From NCBI RefSeq assembly GCF_001192795.1, contig NZ_DF968181.1, positions 648,342-712,341 on the forward strand: 64,000 nucleotides of DNA, in the 5' to 3' direction. A model generated the notes under the pieces. The model searched no databases. It was not told the origin of the DNA and saw only the letters and a program-made list of their open reading frames with translations. This DNA comes from Flexilinea flocculi (GTDB lineage Bacteria; Chloroflexota; Anaerolineae; Anaerolineales; Anaerolineaceae). Made by a program: the position numbers and the translations under genes. This document shows positions 26,309 through 34,705 of the stretch, piece after piece (within the stretch, counting starts at the first letter, position 1; every line of letters starts with the position of its first letter).

Positions 26309-28795
26309 CTATTTTTCGAATTGTTGCGTTATTCCTGTATTGTTTGCTGCTTTTTTCTCATTCATCCGCAAAAAATCCAGTTCTTCCGCAGATTCTTTCT
26401 TGACGATTTTAATATGATCACCCTTTTTAAGTGTTCCGGAAAGCCATTGAATGGAGATTGGGCTTTCAATATATTTTTGCAGTGCGCGGCGTAGTGGTCT
26501 TGCTCCAAATGCAGGATCATATCCGATTTTTGCCAGCCATTTCTTTGCTTCCGGATCGAGTTCGATTTCTAATCCATTTTCATTAACACGCTGCCGTATT
26601 TCATTCATCTGAAGATCGACAATCTTTTCCATGTCTTCGATGGATAATTTTGAGAACATGATAATTTCATCGATACGGTTTAGAAACTCCGGTCTGAAGG
26701 TTGATTTCAGTGCCTTATCAATCTTTAATTTTGATTCTCGATCTTCATTGTCCTGTTCAGAACCAATGAAACCAAGCGTACCGGCTTTGTTGATATATTC
26801 CGTGCCAAGGTTGCTGGTCATTACCAGTACGGTATTCCGAAAATCAACCTGTCTGCCTTGTCCATCTGTTAATCTTCCGTCATCGAGAATCTGGAGCAGA
26901 GAATTCCATACTTCCGGATGGGCTTTTTCGATTTCATCAAAGAGGATAACCCGATATGGACGGCGGCGGATTGCTTCCGTCAGTTGACCGCCCTCTTCAT
27001 ATCCGACATATCCTGGAGGAGCTCCAAACAAACGCGAAACGGTGTGTTGTTCCCGATATTCACTCATGTCGATACGAACCAGAGCGTCTTCATCATCAAA
27101 CAGAAATTTCGCAATCGCTTTTGCCAGTTCTGTTTTCCCGACGCCGGAAGGTCCAATGAATATGAATGAACCAATTGGGCGACTAGGATCTTTTAATCCG
27201 GAACGTGAGCGTCGGATAGCATCTGCTACAGCATGAATGGCTTCATGTTGTCCAATAATGTTTTCATGCAAACGTTCTTCCATGTGAACCAGACGATCTG
27301 TTTCATTTTCCAGCATCTGATTGACCGGTATTCCAGTCCAAAGAGCGACAATTTGAGCGATATCATCTACATCGACTTCTTCATCCAGATGATGTTCCTG
27401 TTCCCATGCGTCTCTTTTTTTAGAAAATTCATCCTGAATTCGAAGACGTTCTGCTTTGATCTTGGCCGCTTTTTCATAATCTCGTTCCACTCCGGCTTGT
27501 TCTTCTTCTGCTGCCAGTTTGTCAATTTCCGTTTTCATCGCTTTCAGATCATCCGGAAGACTGAATAAGGCAACCCGCAGTTTTGCGGCTGCCTCATCGA
27601 TCAAATCAATGGCTTTATCCGGGCGTTTTCGATCGGATACAAATCGTGATGACAATCGTACGGCTGCTTCCAATGCTTCCGGTTTATATAACACTTTGTG
27701 ATGTTGTTCATATTTTCCTTTCAGACCTTGCAGCATTTTCAATGTAACAGCTTCAGAAGGTTCTTCCACATAAACAGAAGCAAAACGTCTCTCTAAAGCA
27801 GTATCTTTCTCAATGTATTTGTGGTATTCATCCAGGGTAGTCGCACCGATGCATTGCAGTTCACCGCGGGAAAGGGCTGGCTTCAACATGTTGGATGCAT
27901 CAATAGATCCTTGAGAGGCGCCGGCTCCGATGACAGTATGCAGCTCATCGATGAAAAGAATAATCTCACCGTTCGATTTTTGTACTTCCTCGATGATAAT
28001 TTTGATACGCTCTTCAAATTCACCACGAAATTTCGATCCGGCAACCATTGCTCCCATGTCAAGTGAAATTACTTTCTTGCCTGAAAGTAATTCGGGGACG
28101 TCATTAATGGCGATTTTTTGTGCCAATCCTTCCACAATCGCAGTTTTACCGACACCAGCTTCCCCGATTAAAACCGGATTGTTTTTTGTTCTGCGGCAAA
28201 GAATCTGCATAACCCGTAAAATCTCTGCTTCACGGCCGATTACAGGATCCAATTTTCCTTCTCTTGCTCTTTGAGTCAGATCAACCGAATATTTTTGAAG
28301 GGTTTTATATTTAATTTCACCGGCTTGTTCTGTAATGTGTTTCCCGTCGCGCATTTTTACAATGATTTCAAAAACTTTGGCGCGTGTAATTCCCAACTCC
28401 TCGAGCAGTTTTGCTACGGCAGTTCCTTTTTCGTTGAGAATTGCCAGGAAAAGATGTTCAGTTGAAGTAAATTCATCTTTTAACCGGTTCGCTTCGGTGT
28501 ATGCCTGGTCTACGATTCTACGTACATTCGGTGTGATAAAAATTTGTCCGGATCCTCCGCCATATATATTGGCTTTTGTCGTAGTTCGGAGAAGAAAATC
28601 TAATCGATCAGCCAAAGTTGCAGTTGATACATTCATTTCATCCAGAATTTGTGAAACGATACCTTCTGGTTGTTCAATCAGCGCCAGTAAGAAATGCTCT
28701 GTATCTATTTGGTTTTGTCCATATCGCTGCAAGATTTCTACTGCTCGTTGCGCAGCGTCCTGTGCTTTTTCCGTAAAGCGGTCAAATCGCATCAT
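26309..28795 (-). CDS. clpC: ClpC-type AAA+ unfoldase (Clp protease ATPase)
   Basis: HSP100 chaperone that unfolds substrates for ClpP, 828 residues. Order: two N-terminal Clp repeats (1-145), AAA-1 with Walker A GEAGVGKT (211-218), a short middle domain with UVR-type helix ([17 protein letters not shown]), AAA-2 with GPSGVGKTE (about 553) and sensor-2 region GARPLRRA. The short UVR-containing middle domain marks ClpC, not ClpB. The LGF loop region near the end of AAA-2 ([13 protein letters not shown]) contains GF as in ClpP-binding loops. No CtsR/McsB operon surrounds it and no CIRCE box is seen. Two adjacent ATGs are possible starts. Confidence 0.93.
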   Translation of the reverse strand: MMRFDRFTEKAQDAAQRAVEILQRYGQNQIDTEHFLLALIEQPEGIVSQILDEMNVSTATLADRLDFLLRTTTKANIYGGGSGQIFITPNVRRIVDQAYTEANRLKDEFTSTEHLFLAILNEKGTAVAKLLEELGITRAKVFEIIVKMRDGKHITEQAGEIKYKTLQKYSVDLTQRAREGKLDPVIGREAEILRVMQILCRRTKNNPVLIGEAGVGKTAIVEGLAQKIAINDVPELLSGKKVISLDMGAMVAGSKFRGEFEERIKIIIEEVQKSNGEIILFIDELHTVIGAGASQGSIDASNMLKPALSRGELQCIGATTLDEYHKYIEKDTALERRFASVYVEEPSEAVTLKMLQGLKGKYEQHHKVLYKPEALEAAVRLSSRFVSDRKRPDKAIDLIDEAAAKLRVALFSLPDDLKAMKTEIDKLAAEEEQAGVERDYEKAAKIKAERLRIQDEFSKKRDAWEQEHHLDEEVDVDDIAQIVALWTGIPVNQMLENETDRLVHMEERLHENIIGQHEAIHAVADAIRRSRSGLKDPSRPIGSFIFIGPSGVGKTELAKAIAKFLFDDEDALVRIDMSEYREQHTVSRLFGAPPGYVGYEEGGQLTEAIRRRPYRVILFDEIEKAHPEVWNSLLQILDDGRLTDGQGRQVDFRNTVLVMTSNLGTEYINKAGTLGFIGSEQDNEDRESKLKIDKALKSTFRPEFLNRIDEIIMFSKLSIEDMEKIVDLQMNEIRQRVNENGLEIELDPEAKKWLAKIGYDPAFGARPLRRALQKYIESPISIQWLSGTLKKGDHIKIVKKESAEELDFLRMNEKKAANNTGITQQFEK

Positions 28796-28986
28796 AATTT
28801 TTTCATTATCCTTTAACTCTCAGAATATTTTTTTGTTCCGCTTGTCTTTTTCAATCATAAGAGCTTAATTTCCTAATTTCAAAAAAAAACCGACAGGTTT
28901 ATTTTAACGGTCTCATATTAGAACCGTATTAGAAAAAATTTGCAATTCTAACAACAATTCAAAACATGGAAAAATATTTTGAAAAA

Positions 28987-29065
28987 AAAAGATCTTGTTA
29001 TCGTGTTTGCGCAAAGCGCAGCTACAATGCAATAACAATGATTCCTTTCCACATCTCGAATTTCT
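28987..29065. repeat. Family 1 hairpin element (copy f)
   Basis: TTGTTAT/ATAACAA outer part of the stem, with GTTTGCGCAAAGCGCAG at the tip, then CCTTTCCACATCTCGAATTTCTGG. Located in the 576-bp gap between clpC and the CBS protein. Confidence 0.6.
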
Positions 29066-29165
29066 GGAAAAACCAGACAACTCATAGAATGCAAGTTTTA
29101 AACCAGAATTTCAGTATTTTAGAGTTTTCGATCAACGATTTCAAATATGGACATTTTATTAATGA

Positions 29166-29251
29166 GTAAGATTGTTGTCGGGTCGTTTTTGCTTGAAACG
29201 TAAAAACAATACAACAACAATTAATTCTATCTATATTTGAAATTGCTGGAT
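29166..29251. repeat. Family 1 hairpin element (copy g)
   Basis: TTGTTGT at 29172-29178 pairs with ACAACAA; GTTTTTGCTTGAAACGTAAAAAC forms the inner hairpin (read as GTTTTT/AAAAAC). Right arm CTATATTTGAAATTGCTGG. Together with copy f it fills most of the gap 28796-29371; no ORF there is credible. Confidence 0.65.
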
Positions 29252-29371
29252 TTCAATAAGTTCACTGAATAATACAGAACCAGAAATCACACTATTTTTC
29301 GATTAGAAAAAAATTGATAATCTGATCAGGTCGAAGGCGAAATGTCTTTATAAATTCAGGAAAAGCATTCT

Positions 29372-30082
29372 TTATTTTTCTCCAATCCGTAAAACATCCC
29401 AGGGGGTTATCATTCCCTGAAGCCAGCCGTCAGGTTTGCCGTCTGAAGTGAGAAAGACTACTGCCAATCGTCTGTTATTTCTCTGATAAGTTTTTTCAAA
29501 TAATTCCCTGATTTCGATGTAAAGCGCATCTTTTGGCGCAAATTCATAATATTCGTTCCGATGTTTTTCTACTGGCAAGATGTCAATAAAATCTCCTATT
29601 TTCATATCCAAATGGATTCCTTTGCAGTTGTGTGCGATCATATACGAAAAAATCGTGCTCTTGCTGAAAACTCCATAGAGTTTGCCTTCGTCGATAATCG
29701 GGACATGGGTATATCCATTGTCTTCCATTTTTTTCATGATCGAGAAGGCCAAATCGTCCAATTTCGCCTTCATGATATTTTCGATTTTTATTGCAAAATC
29801 CATCGCTTTTAGCGGATGTTCGATTTTTTCGATAATCTCCATCAATGTTTTTATGACTTCTTCGGACGGTTCAATGGGATATTGGCCGTTCGTCATGGGA
29901 AGATGAACCAGAAGATTACGGATTTCACGAATCGTATCAAGATCTTCTTTGAATTCTCTCCCTTCACGGGAATTACTGAAATTGACCACAGGACTTTCAA
30001 ATCTTTTTCCATTGCCTGTATATTTATCTTTAACAAGCTGCTCCAGTTTTTTGAATAGATCAAGAAATAAATCTGCCTGCAT
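29372..30082 (-). CDS. Twin CBS-domain protein with HEPN-like N-terminal helices
   Basis: 236 residues, soluble. The C-terminal half is a CBS pair (IENIMKAKLDDLAFSIMKKMEDNGYTHVPIIDEGKLYGVFS for the first, read at ~103-143; second ~165-236 ending GMITPWDVLRI), which normally binds adenine nucleotides. The N-terminal ~100 residues are helical and contain REIRNLLVH, giving R55-N56-x3-H60. This fits the Rx4-6H motif of HEPN domains, though the helices are too divergent to be sure. AGGAG lies 7 bases before the ATG. It is a single-gene unit bordered by repeats on both sides. Role unknown; nucleotide-sensing regulation is plausible. Confidence 0.75.
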   Translation of the reverse strand: MQADLFLDLFKKLEQLVKDKYTGNGKRFESPVVNFSNSREGREFKEDLDTIREIRNLLVHLPMTNGQYPIEPSEEVIKTLMEIIEKIEHPLKAMDFAIKIENIMKAKLDDLAFSIMKKMEDNGYTHVPIIDEGKLYGVFSKSTIFSYMIAHNCKGIHLDMKIGDFIDILPVEKHRNEYYEFAPKDALYIEIRELFEKTYQRNNRRLAVVFLTSDGKPDGWLQGMITPWDVLRIGEK

Positions 30083-30235
30083 CGTTTCTCCTAATATCGT
30101 AGATATGGATTAATCAGTTCACAACATCCAGAAGATTCAAATCCTCGGCTGCAGAATCTTTTGAAAGAAAAGGAATGTTATGAAGAGTGTTAATAATTAC
30201 AAAAAGCTGCCTGTCAGAATAGTCCTTTTGTGATA

Positions 30236-30352
30236 GTAATTCGAGATATGGGTAGTTTTTAATGTTGTTGAGATGTTTTTATGTAAAGTGCAAAAACATC
30301 TCAACAGCATTTTTCCCCGATTGAATCGAAAAGCAATTCCATATTTCGAATA
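30236..30352. repeat. Family 1 hairpin element (copy h)
   Basis: Perfect 15-bp stem TGTTGAGATGTTTTT (30266-30280) with 30292-30306, extended outward by four more pairs with one G/T. Loop ATGTAAAGTGC. Outer arms AATTCGAGATATGG and TCCATATTTCGAATAA. Confidence 0.8.
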
Positions 30353-30410
30353 ATTTTTTTGTAATGATCCTAATTATAACTTTTGGTTTCAGTATATATT
30401 TATTTATCGG

Positions 30411-30516
30411 TGATTCGAAGCTTGGAAAGGATTAATAATTGTACGTATGATTTTTCACTTCGCGTAAAATCATACGTACAAAAAAGAAATCTTTTGATAT
30501 TTTGAGTTACTGACTG
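30411..30516. repeat. Family 1 hairpin element (copy i)
   Basis: Perfect 16-bp stem TTGTACGTATGATTTT (30439-30454) with 30466-30481; loop TCACTTCGCGT. Arms GATTCGAAGCTTGGAAAGGA and TTGATATTTTGAGTTACTG. Its stem sequence is unrelated in the middle to those of copies h and j but pairs perfectly. The gap 30083-30593 holds copies h and i only. Confidence 0.8.
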
Positions 30517-30593
30517 GAATGGATTTAAATACAGTAAATAAAAATTTCTGTTCGAAAAGATGGAATATTTTTTAAAGAGGGAAGGCAGAAAAG

Positions 30594-30680
30594 ATGGAAA
30601 AAATGATTCTTCTCGGTCTGTTGATGGCAGTCATGTGTATCGCAGCCGGATATTTCATCCGAAGATCAACAAAAAAGTAA
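30594..30680 (+). CDS. Possible 28-residue single-span membrane protein
   Basis: A short frame with a good ribosome site: GAGGGAAGG ends 8 bases before the ATG. The peptide is MEKM, then a hydrophobic stretch (ILLGLLMAVMCIAAGYFI), then RRSTKK and a TAA stop. The positive C-terminus gives an N-out or hairpin-free single span. Codon choice looks normal. It has no recognisable family. It lies on plus upstream of a decayed frame and convergent with the EAL gene. The combination of SD, hydrophobic core and basic tail makes it credible; expression evidence is absent. Confidence 0.4.
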   Translation: MEKMILLGLLMAVMCIAAGYFIRRSTKK

Positions 30681-30684
30681 AGAG

Positions 30685-30890
30685 GTGAAAAGGCTGGCAG
30701 GTTCATTCCATTTGTCTGATATGATGACATGAGAATGTCAGCGTCTGTTGAGAGAATTACGTGCTTTCTTTTTATCCTACTTCCAATTGACCAACCAGCG
30801 TGAAATCTATGATGCAATTGGAAGTATCGACTTGCATTGAGAATCGATTGCGGAAAATCTTCACAAGAACAATGAATTTTCTCCAAATTA
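30685..30890 (+). pseudogene. Decayed small frame interrupted by two TGA codons
   Basis: From a GTG at 30685 one frame reads protein-like sequence (VKRLAGSFHLSDMMT) to TGA 30730-30732. It resumes with ECQRLLRELRAFFLSYFQ, LTNQREIYDAIGSIDLH to TGA 30838-30840, and continues with ESIAENLHKNNEFSPNYKL into the end of the EAL gene. Both stops are TGA and could come from CGA or TGG by one transition. The helical, charged composition suggests a former small gene coupled to the 28-residue one. An inverted repeat (30779-30789/30815-30825) lies within it. Weak evidence. Confidence 0.25.
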
Positions 30891-32549
30891 CAAATTGATA
30901 ATTTGTATGGCGATTTGTTCTGAAGCAGTCATTCCGATCATATCGCTTGCTTTGATGGCAAATGAATCCGAATCATTGACCATCAAATTCGAAGTTTGAT
31001 CCAATAGTTGTTCGAAATCCTTTTGGGGCATGGGTTTCCCATACAAGTATCCTTGTGCGAAATTACATCCGACACTCATTAGGAATTCAGCCTGACTATT
31101 CGTTTCTACTCCTTCACAGATGATACGAATATTAAGAGCGTTTGCCATCGAAACGATATGGCTCAGGATTTCTCTTGTCCGTTCCGAATCACAGGAATCA
31201 GTCAGAAAGAAGCGATCCAATTTCAAAATATCGATCGGAACAGCGTTCAACATCAGTAAAGAGGAATAACCTGCGCCGAAATCATCGATCGAAGTCAGAA
31301 ATCCTAATTGACGAATTTCGTTCATGATTTTTTGTGCATTTTGAATATCCGAAAAAGCGGTTTCTGTTAATTCCAGTTCGATCATTCCGGTGGGCAGATC
31401 AAATTTCAAGAATAATTTTCGCAAATCTTCAACATATTTTTCATCATTCAGATGAACTCTGGACTGATTGACGGAAATTGGGACAATTCGTTTCCCCGCT
31501 TTTTCCCTTTTTTCAAGAAAAGACAGTACAGTTTTTAAAACAAAAAAATCCAGTTTTAAAATAAAACCGTTATTCTCGAAAATCGGAATAAATTGAGCCG
31601 GTGATAAGAATCCGATTTCTTTGCTGTTCCAGCGTATTAACGCTTCCGCTCCGACCAGTGACTGGTCTTTCATATGATATTTGGGCTGGAAATAGACTTC
31701 AAATTCCTGCTGTTGAAGTGCCTGTTCCTGAAAATTACGAATTGACTCCCGTAAGTTAATTTGAGCAAGCATCTGCTCATTAAAAAATACTATTGGAGAA
31801 AAATTAACATCCGCTTCCTTTCTTGCCACGGTAGCGGCATTGATGGCTTTTTTGATGTCGATTGCGCAATTTTGCGGCAGAAGACAAATTCCGAAAGTCC
31901 ATTTTAAAATGAGCGTTTGACTTTTTATCGAAAATCCTTCATATTTTTTTTCAATTCCTTCCAAATCCTTTTTAAGGAATTCTTTTTCCTGATAAGGAAT
32001 TAAACAGAGGAAATAATCAGAATTTGCCCTTGCCGCATACCCGTTATGTGAACGACATTCTTCTCCGACGATTCTGGCACAATAATTGAGAATATTATTA
32101 GACGTTTCCTCTCCGTAACAATTTCGAATAATATCAAAGCGGTTGATATTTGCGGAAAGGACTGCAAATTTTTTCTCATGTTCTCTGGCAATGATTTTGG
32201 GCACATTTTCTTCAAACCAGTGCAGATTATGCATGCCTGTCAACTCATCGATATAAGCGATCTTAAAAAAGTGATGTTTTTCTTCCCGCAGGAACATAAA
32301 ATAAATAATAAGCAACAATGAAAAGATACAAATTGTAAGAGCCAGTAAGATGAAAACGATTTTTGGCTGCGCGGAAAATATGCTTTTCATTTCAGAAATC
32401 ATTGTTTCAAAATAAGCGGTATGTACTGTTTTCTCTTCTGTCTGATTTACCTGTGGAAAAAATGAAAATGAGGATAAAAAAATAGCGGAAAACACTGAGG
32501 GTAAACTGTAGATTTGTTTCCGTTGAGCTTTATTTTTTATAAATTTCAT
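30888..32549 (-). CDS. Membrane-bound cyclic-di-GMP phosphodiesterase with decayed GGDEF domain
   Basis: 553 residues from the ATG at 32549, which has GGAGAG upstream; the frame stays open to 32714. An N-terminal hydrophobic segment (~17-32) and a second one (~64-86) flank a short external loop. The GGDEF domain (~96-255) has NSDYF (176-180) in place of the GG[D/E]EF signature, so cyclase activity is unlikely. The EAL domain (~285-530) keeps its catalytic set: AEALIRW, ELTETAFSD, DDFGAGYSS, LKLDRFF and CEGVET. It should hydrolyse c-di-GMP. It is bordered by repeats on the 5' side. Confidence 0.88.
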   Translation of the reverse strand: MKFIKNKAQRKQIYSLPSVFSAIFLSSFSFFPQVNQTEEKTVHTAYFETMISEMKSIFSAQPKIVFILLALTICIFSLLLIIYFMFLREEKHHFFKIAYIDELTGMHNLHWFEENVPKIIAREHEKKFAVLSANINRFDIIRNCYGEETSNNILNYCARIVGEECRSHNGYAARANSDYFLCLIPYQEKEFLKKDLEGIEKKYEGFSIKSQTLILKWTFGICLLPQNCAIDIKKAINAATVARKEADVNFSPIVFFNEQMLAQINLRESIRNFQEQALQQQEFEVYFQPKYHMKDQSLVGAEALIRWNSKEIGFLSPAQFIPIFENNGFILKLDFFVLKTVLSFLEKREKAGKRIVPISVNQSRVHLNDEKYVEDLRKLFLKFDLPTGMIELELTETAFSDIQNAQKIMNEIRQLGFLTSIDDFGAGYSSLLMLNAVPIDILKLDRFFLTDSCDSERTREILSHIVSMANALNIRIICEGVETNSQAEFLMSVGCNFAQGYLYGKPMPQKDFEQLLDQTSNLMVNDSDSFAIKASDMIGMTASEQIAIQIINL

Positions 32550-32728
32550 GTAGTTATCTCTCCATATATCGCGGAATAGGTAAAAAACATAATAAATCAG
32601 AACACTATAAATCTGTTTATACGAATTTGCAGTGCAATAATTTGGACTGGATTGATTTGAATCAACAATTTCGCGTGTGTAATTATTTTCAATCATTATC
32701 CCATGTATCAACATGGCCTTCCCAAATT

Positions 32729-32850
32729 CAGCAATTCGAAATATGGATTAACCCTTCGAATAAAAAGAAGAAATTTGTTGATCTTATGGTTTTGAGTTTT
32801 GCTTGAAACCATAAGATCAACAAAGATTCTTTTCCTTTATCGAATTGCTG
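32729..32850. repeat. Family 1 hairpin element (copy j), near-complete
   Basis: Outer arms CAGCAATTCGAAATATGG (from 32729) and ATCGAATTGCTG (to 32850). Inner perfect 19-bp stem TTTGTTGATCTTATGGTTT (32774-32792) with 32806-32824 and loop TGAGTTTTGCTTG. One of the best-preserved copies. Confidence 0.85.
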
Positions 32851-32880
32851 TGCCGATTTCTGATCAACCATATCATTCAG

Positions 32881-33000
32881 CAAGCAACAATTCGAAGAAT
32901 GGTAAGGATTAATTGTCTTATTGTTTTTTATGCTTGGTACAAAAACAACATAATAACGATTTTTTCTCTCTTTTCTCAAAAGGCTTTTCATAATATGGAA
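32881..33000. repeat. Family 1 hairpin element (copy k)
   Basis: Left arm CAAGCAACAATTCGAAGAATGG. Stem TTATTGTTTTTT with AAAAACAACATAA (one bulge) around TATGCTTGGTAC. Right arm decayed (TTTTCTCAAAAGG). Confidence 0.6.
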
Positions 33001-33268
33001 TTAATGCCCGGTAAGTTAAAAAGGAAATCTCATTCAATCGATTATTCTATTGTTCGTGGTTATTAAAAAGAAAATTTTAATGTTAAAAATGTTAGTTGTA
33101 TAATTCTTCCTATGTATTTTAATTCAATTATCTTTTTTTTTCTATAGCTTTTTTTCTTAAAACGGATAAAGGGGTTTGAAATTAATTTCATTTACTTTTT
33201 GCTGATTGAGGGTAAGAAATTGAACTCGAAAAATTGTATGAATACCAAATTTTCGATTGTGGCTTTTC

Positions 33269-33398
33269 GAAATTCAGCAGTTCGAAATATCAATGAACCT
33301 TTTAAAACATTAGAGAAAATTATGTTCTTGTGTTGTTTTACGCTCTGTTCAAACGCAACACAAGAACAAAGAATCCTCCCCTGAACCCGAATAGCTAT
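33269..33398. repeat. Family 1 hairpin element (copy l)
   Basis: Left arm CAGCAGTTCGAAATATCAATG. Perfect 13-bp stem TGTTCTTGTGTTG (33323-33335) with 33356-33368, tip TTTTACGCTCTGTTCAAACG. Right arm weak (ACCCGAATAGCTATTC). Copies j, k and l occupy most of the 1-kb gap 32550-33550 between the EAL gene and the cytochrome; the remainder shows only the promoter below. Confidence 0.7.
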
Positions 33399-33463
33399 TC
33401 TTAAAAAAATGGCTCTTTTATTAATTTGTGTTTATAATCACAATGTTCGATAAGATTTAGACA

Positions 33464-33492
33464 TTATCAAAGAAGGCTATCGTCGTTATAAT
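33464..33492 (+). promoter_or_regulatory. Probable promoter of the cytochrome/flavocytochrome pair
   Basis: TTATCA (33464-33469), 17 bp, TATAAT (33487-33492). It lies 58 bases upstream of the cytochrome ATG. Confidence 0.5.
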
Positions 33493-33550
33493 TAAACTAA
33501 CCTTGAAAAAAGCATGTTAATTGACTTTTATTTTTAGAGAGGATCGGCTT

Positions 33551-34690
33551 ATGAAAAAAACGGCTGTTTTGTCAATTTTAGTTTTCGTATTCGCAATCGC
33601 TACCGGAGTCTTAGGTTATCTGTATTCGACAAAGATGGTTGAAAAACCTGAAGCTGCTGAATCTGCGCAGCTTCCGATCAGTGAAATGACCGATAAGTGG
33701 GCTTCATCTGCTCACGCTGATTCCTCGTCATTAGCTTTTCGTGACTGGGATGAGACTGAAGACAAAAAAGTCCCGCCAACCTGCGCAAAATGTCATTCAT
33801 CATCTGGCCTGAAAGATTATTTCGGGTTAGACGGAACCGCAGTCATGGCTGTTGATAATCCGGCAAAGATTGGTAATGTAGTGGATTGTTCTGCCTGTCA
33901 TAACAGTTATGTCGAAACAGCTACGACGGTCAAATTCCCATCCGGAATTGAAATGGCAGCTGCTTCAGACGTTGTTCCTTGTTGGACATGCCATCAGGGT
34001 ATGCAAGGAGGAATTAATGGCGATCTGGATAAGAAAATCGGATCAACAGAGCCGGACGCAAAGGCAGAAGGTCTTGGATTTGTGAATCCGCATTATCTTG
34101 CGGTAGGCTCGATGTATTTGGGCTCTGAGGCAAATGGCGGCTATCAGTATGAAGGGAAAACTTACGCCGGACATTTCGAACATGCTGAAGGCGTTCAATC
34201 CTGCACTGAATGTCATGATCCACACTCATTGCATCTGGCTGACCCCGGATACAAAAAATGTCAAACCTGTCACGCAGAAGTGACTGCATGGCCGGATCAA
34301 CAGAAAATCCGCCGTACCAAACAGGATTATGACGGTGATGGAGATGTAACCGAACCGACTTACGATGAAATTAATGGGTTGACTGAAAAATTGATAGCGG
34401 CGATTGTCCAATATTCAAAAGATATTTCAAAAGCTCCAATTGGTTACACCCCGAATTATCCTTATTGGTTTGCTGATCTTAATGAAAACGGAACTCAGGA
34501 TGAAGGGGAAGCGGGCTATAAGGATTGGACACCCAGGATGATGCGCGCTGCTTTCAACTATAAGTTCGTATCAACTTCAGCAGGCTACATTCATAATCCG
34601 GTTTACTCAGCTCAATTACTGATTGACTCTATCAGCGACCTTGCAAGCGGAGATTCCGCAATTGCCCTTGATAAATTTGCTCGACCATAA
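33551..34690 (+). CDS. Exported five-heme c-type cytochrome
   Basis: 379 residues. N-terminal signal or anchor (MKKTAV, hydrophobic to ~27). Five CxxCH heme sites: C78-H82, C113-H117, C144-H148, C218-H222 and C237-H241. Residues 259-267 (DYDGDGDVT) look like a calcium-binding EF-hand or dockerin-type loop, and NENGTQDEGE resembles a second one. The layout recalls ammonia-forming nitrite reductase or octaheme-type proteins only loosely; no CxxCK is present, so NrfA is excluded. GAGAGG precedes the chosen ATG. It is co-transcribed with the flavocytochrome 15 bases downstream, from which it probably receives electrons outside the membrane. Confidence 0.85.
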   Translation: MKKTAVLSILVFVFAIATGVLGYLYSTKMVEKPEAAESAQLPISEMTDKWASSAHADSSSLAFRDWDETEDKKVPPTCAKCHSSSGLKDYFGLDGTAVMAVDNPAKIGNVVDCSACHNSYVETATTVKFPSGIEMAAASDVVPCWTCHQGMQGGINGDLDKKIGSTEPDAKAEGLGFVNPHYLAVGSMYLGSEANGGYQYEGKTYAGHFEHAEGVQSCTECHDPHSLHLADPGYKKCQTCHAEVTAWPDQQKIRRTKQDYDGDGDVTEPTYDEINGLTEKLIAAIVQYSKDISKAPIGYTPNYPYWFADLNENGTQDEGEAGYKDWTPRMMRAAFNYKFVSTSAGYIHNPVYSAQLLIDSISDLASGDSAIALDKFARP

Positions 34691-34705
34691 TAAAAAGAGG
34701 AATTC

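Noticed and set aside
28966-29169. 67-codon frame between clpC and the CBS gene
   Set aside because: It runs through family 1 copy f, lacks a ribosome site and has no coding character.
30685-30890. Selenocysteine explanation for the two TGA codons
   Set aside because: No SECIS-like hairpin follows either TGA and the flanking residues match no known selenoprotein; decay is simpler.
33551-34690. NrfA-type nitrite reductase
   Set aside because: Five heme sites are present but all are CxxCH; the CxxCK active-site heme of most NrfA proteins is missing and the spacing differs.
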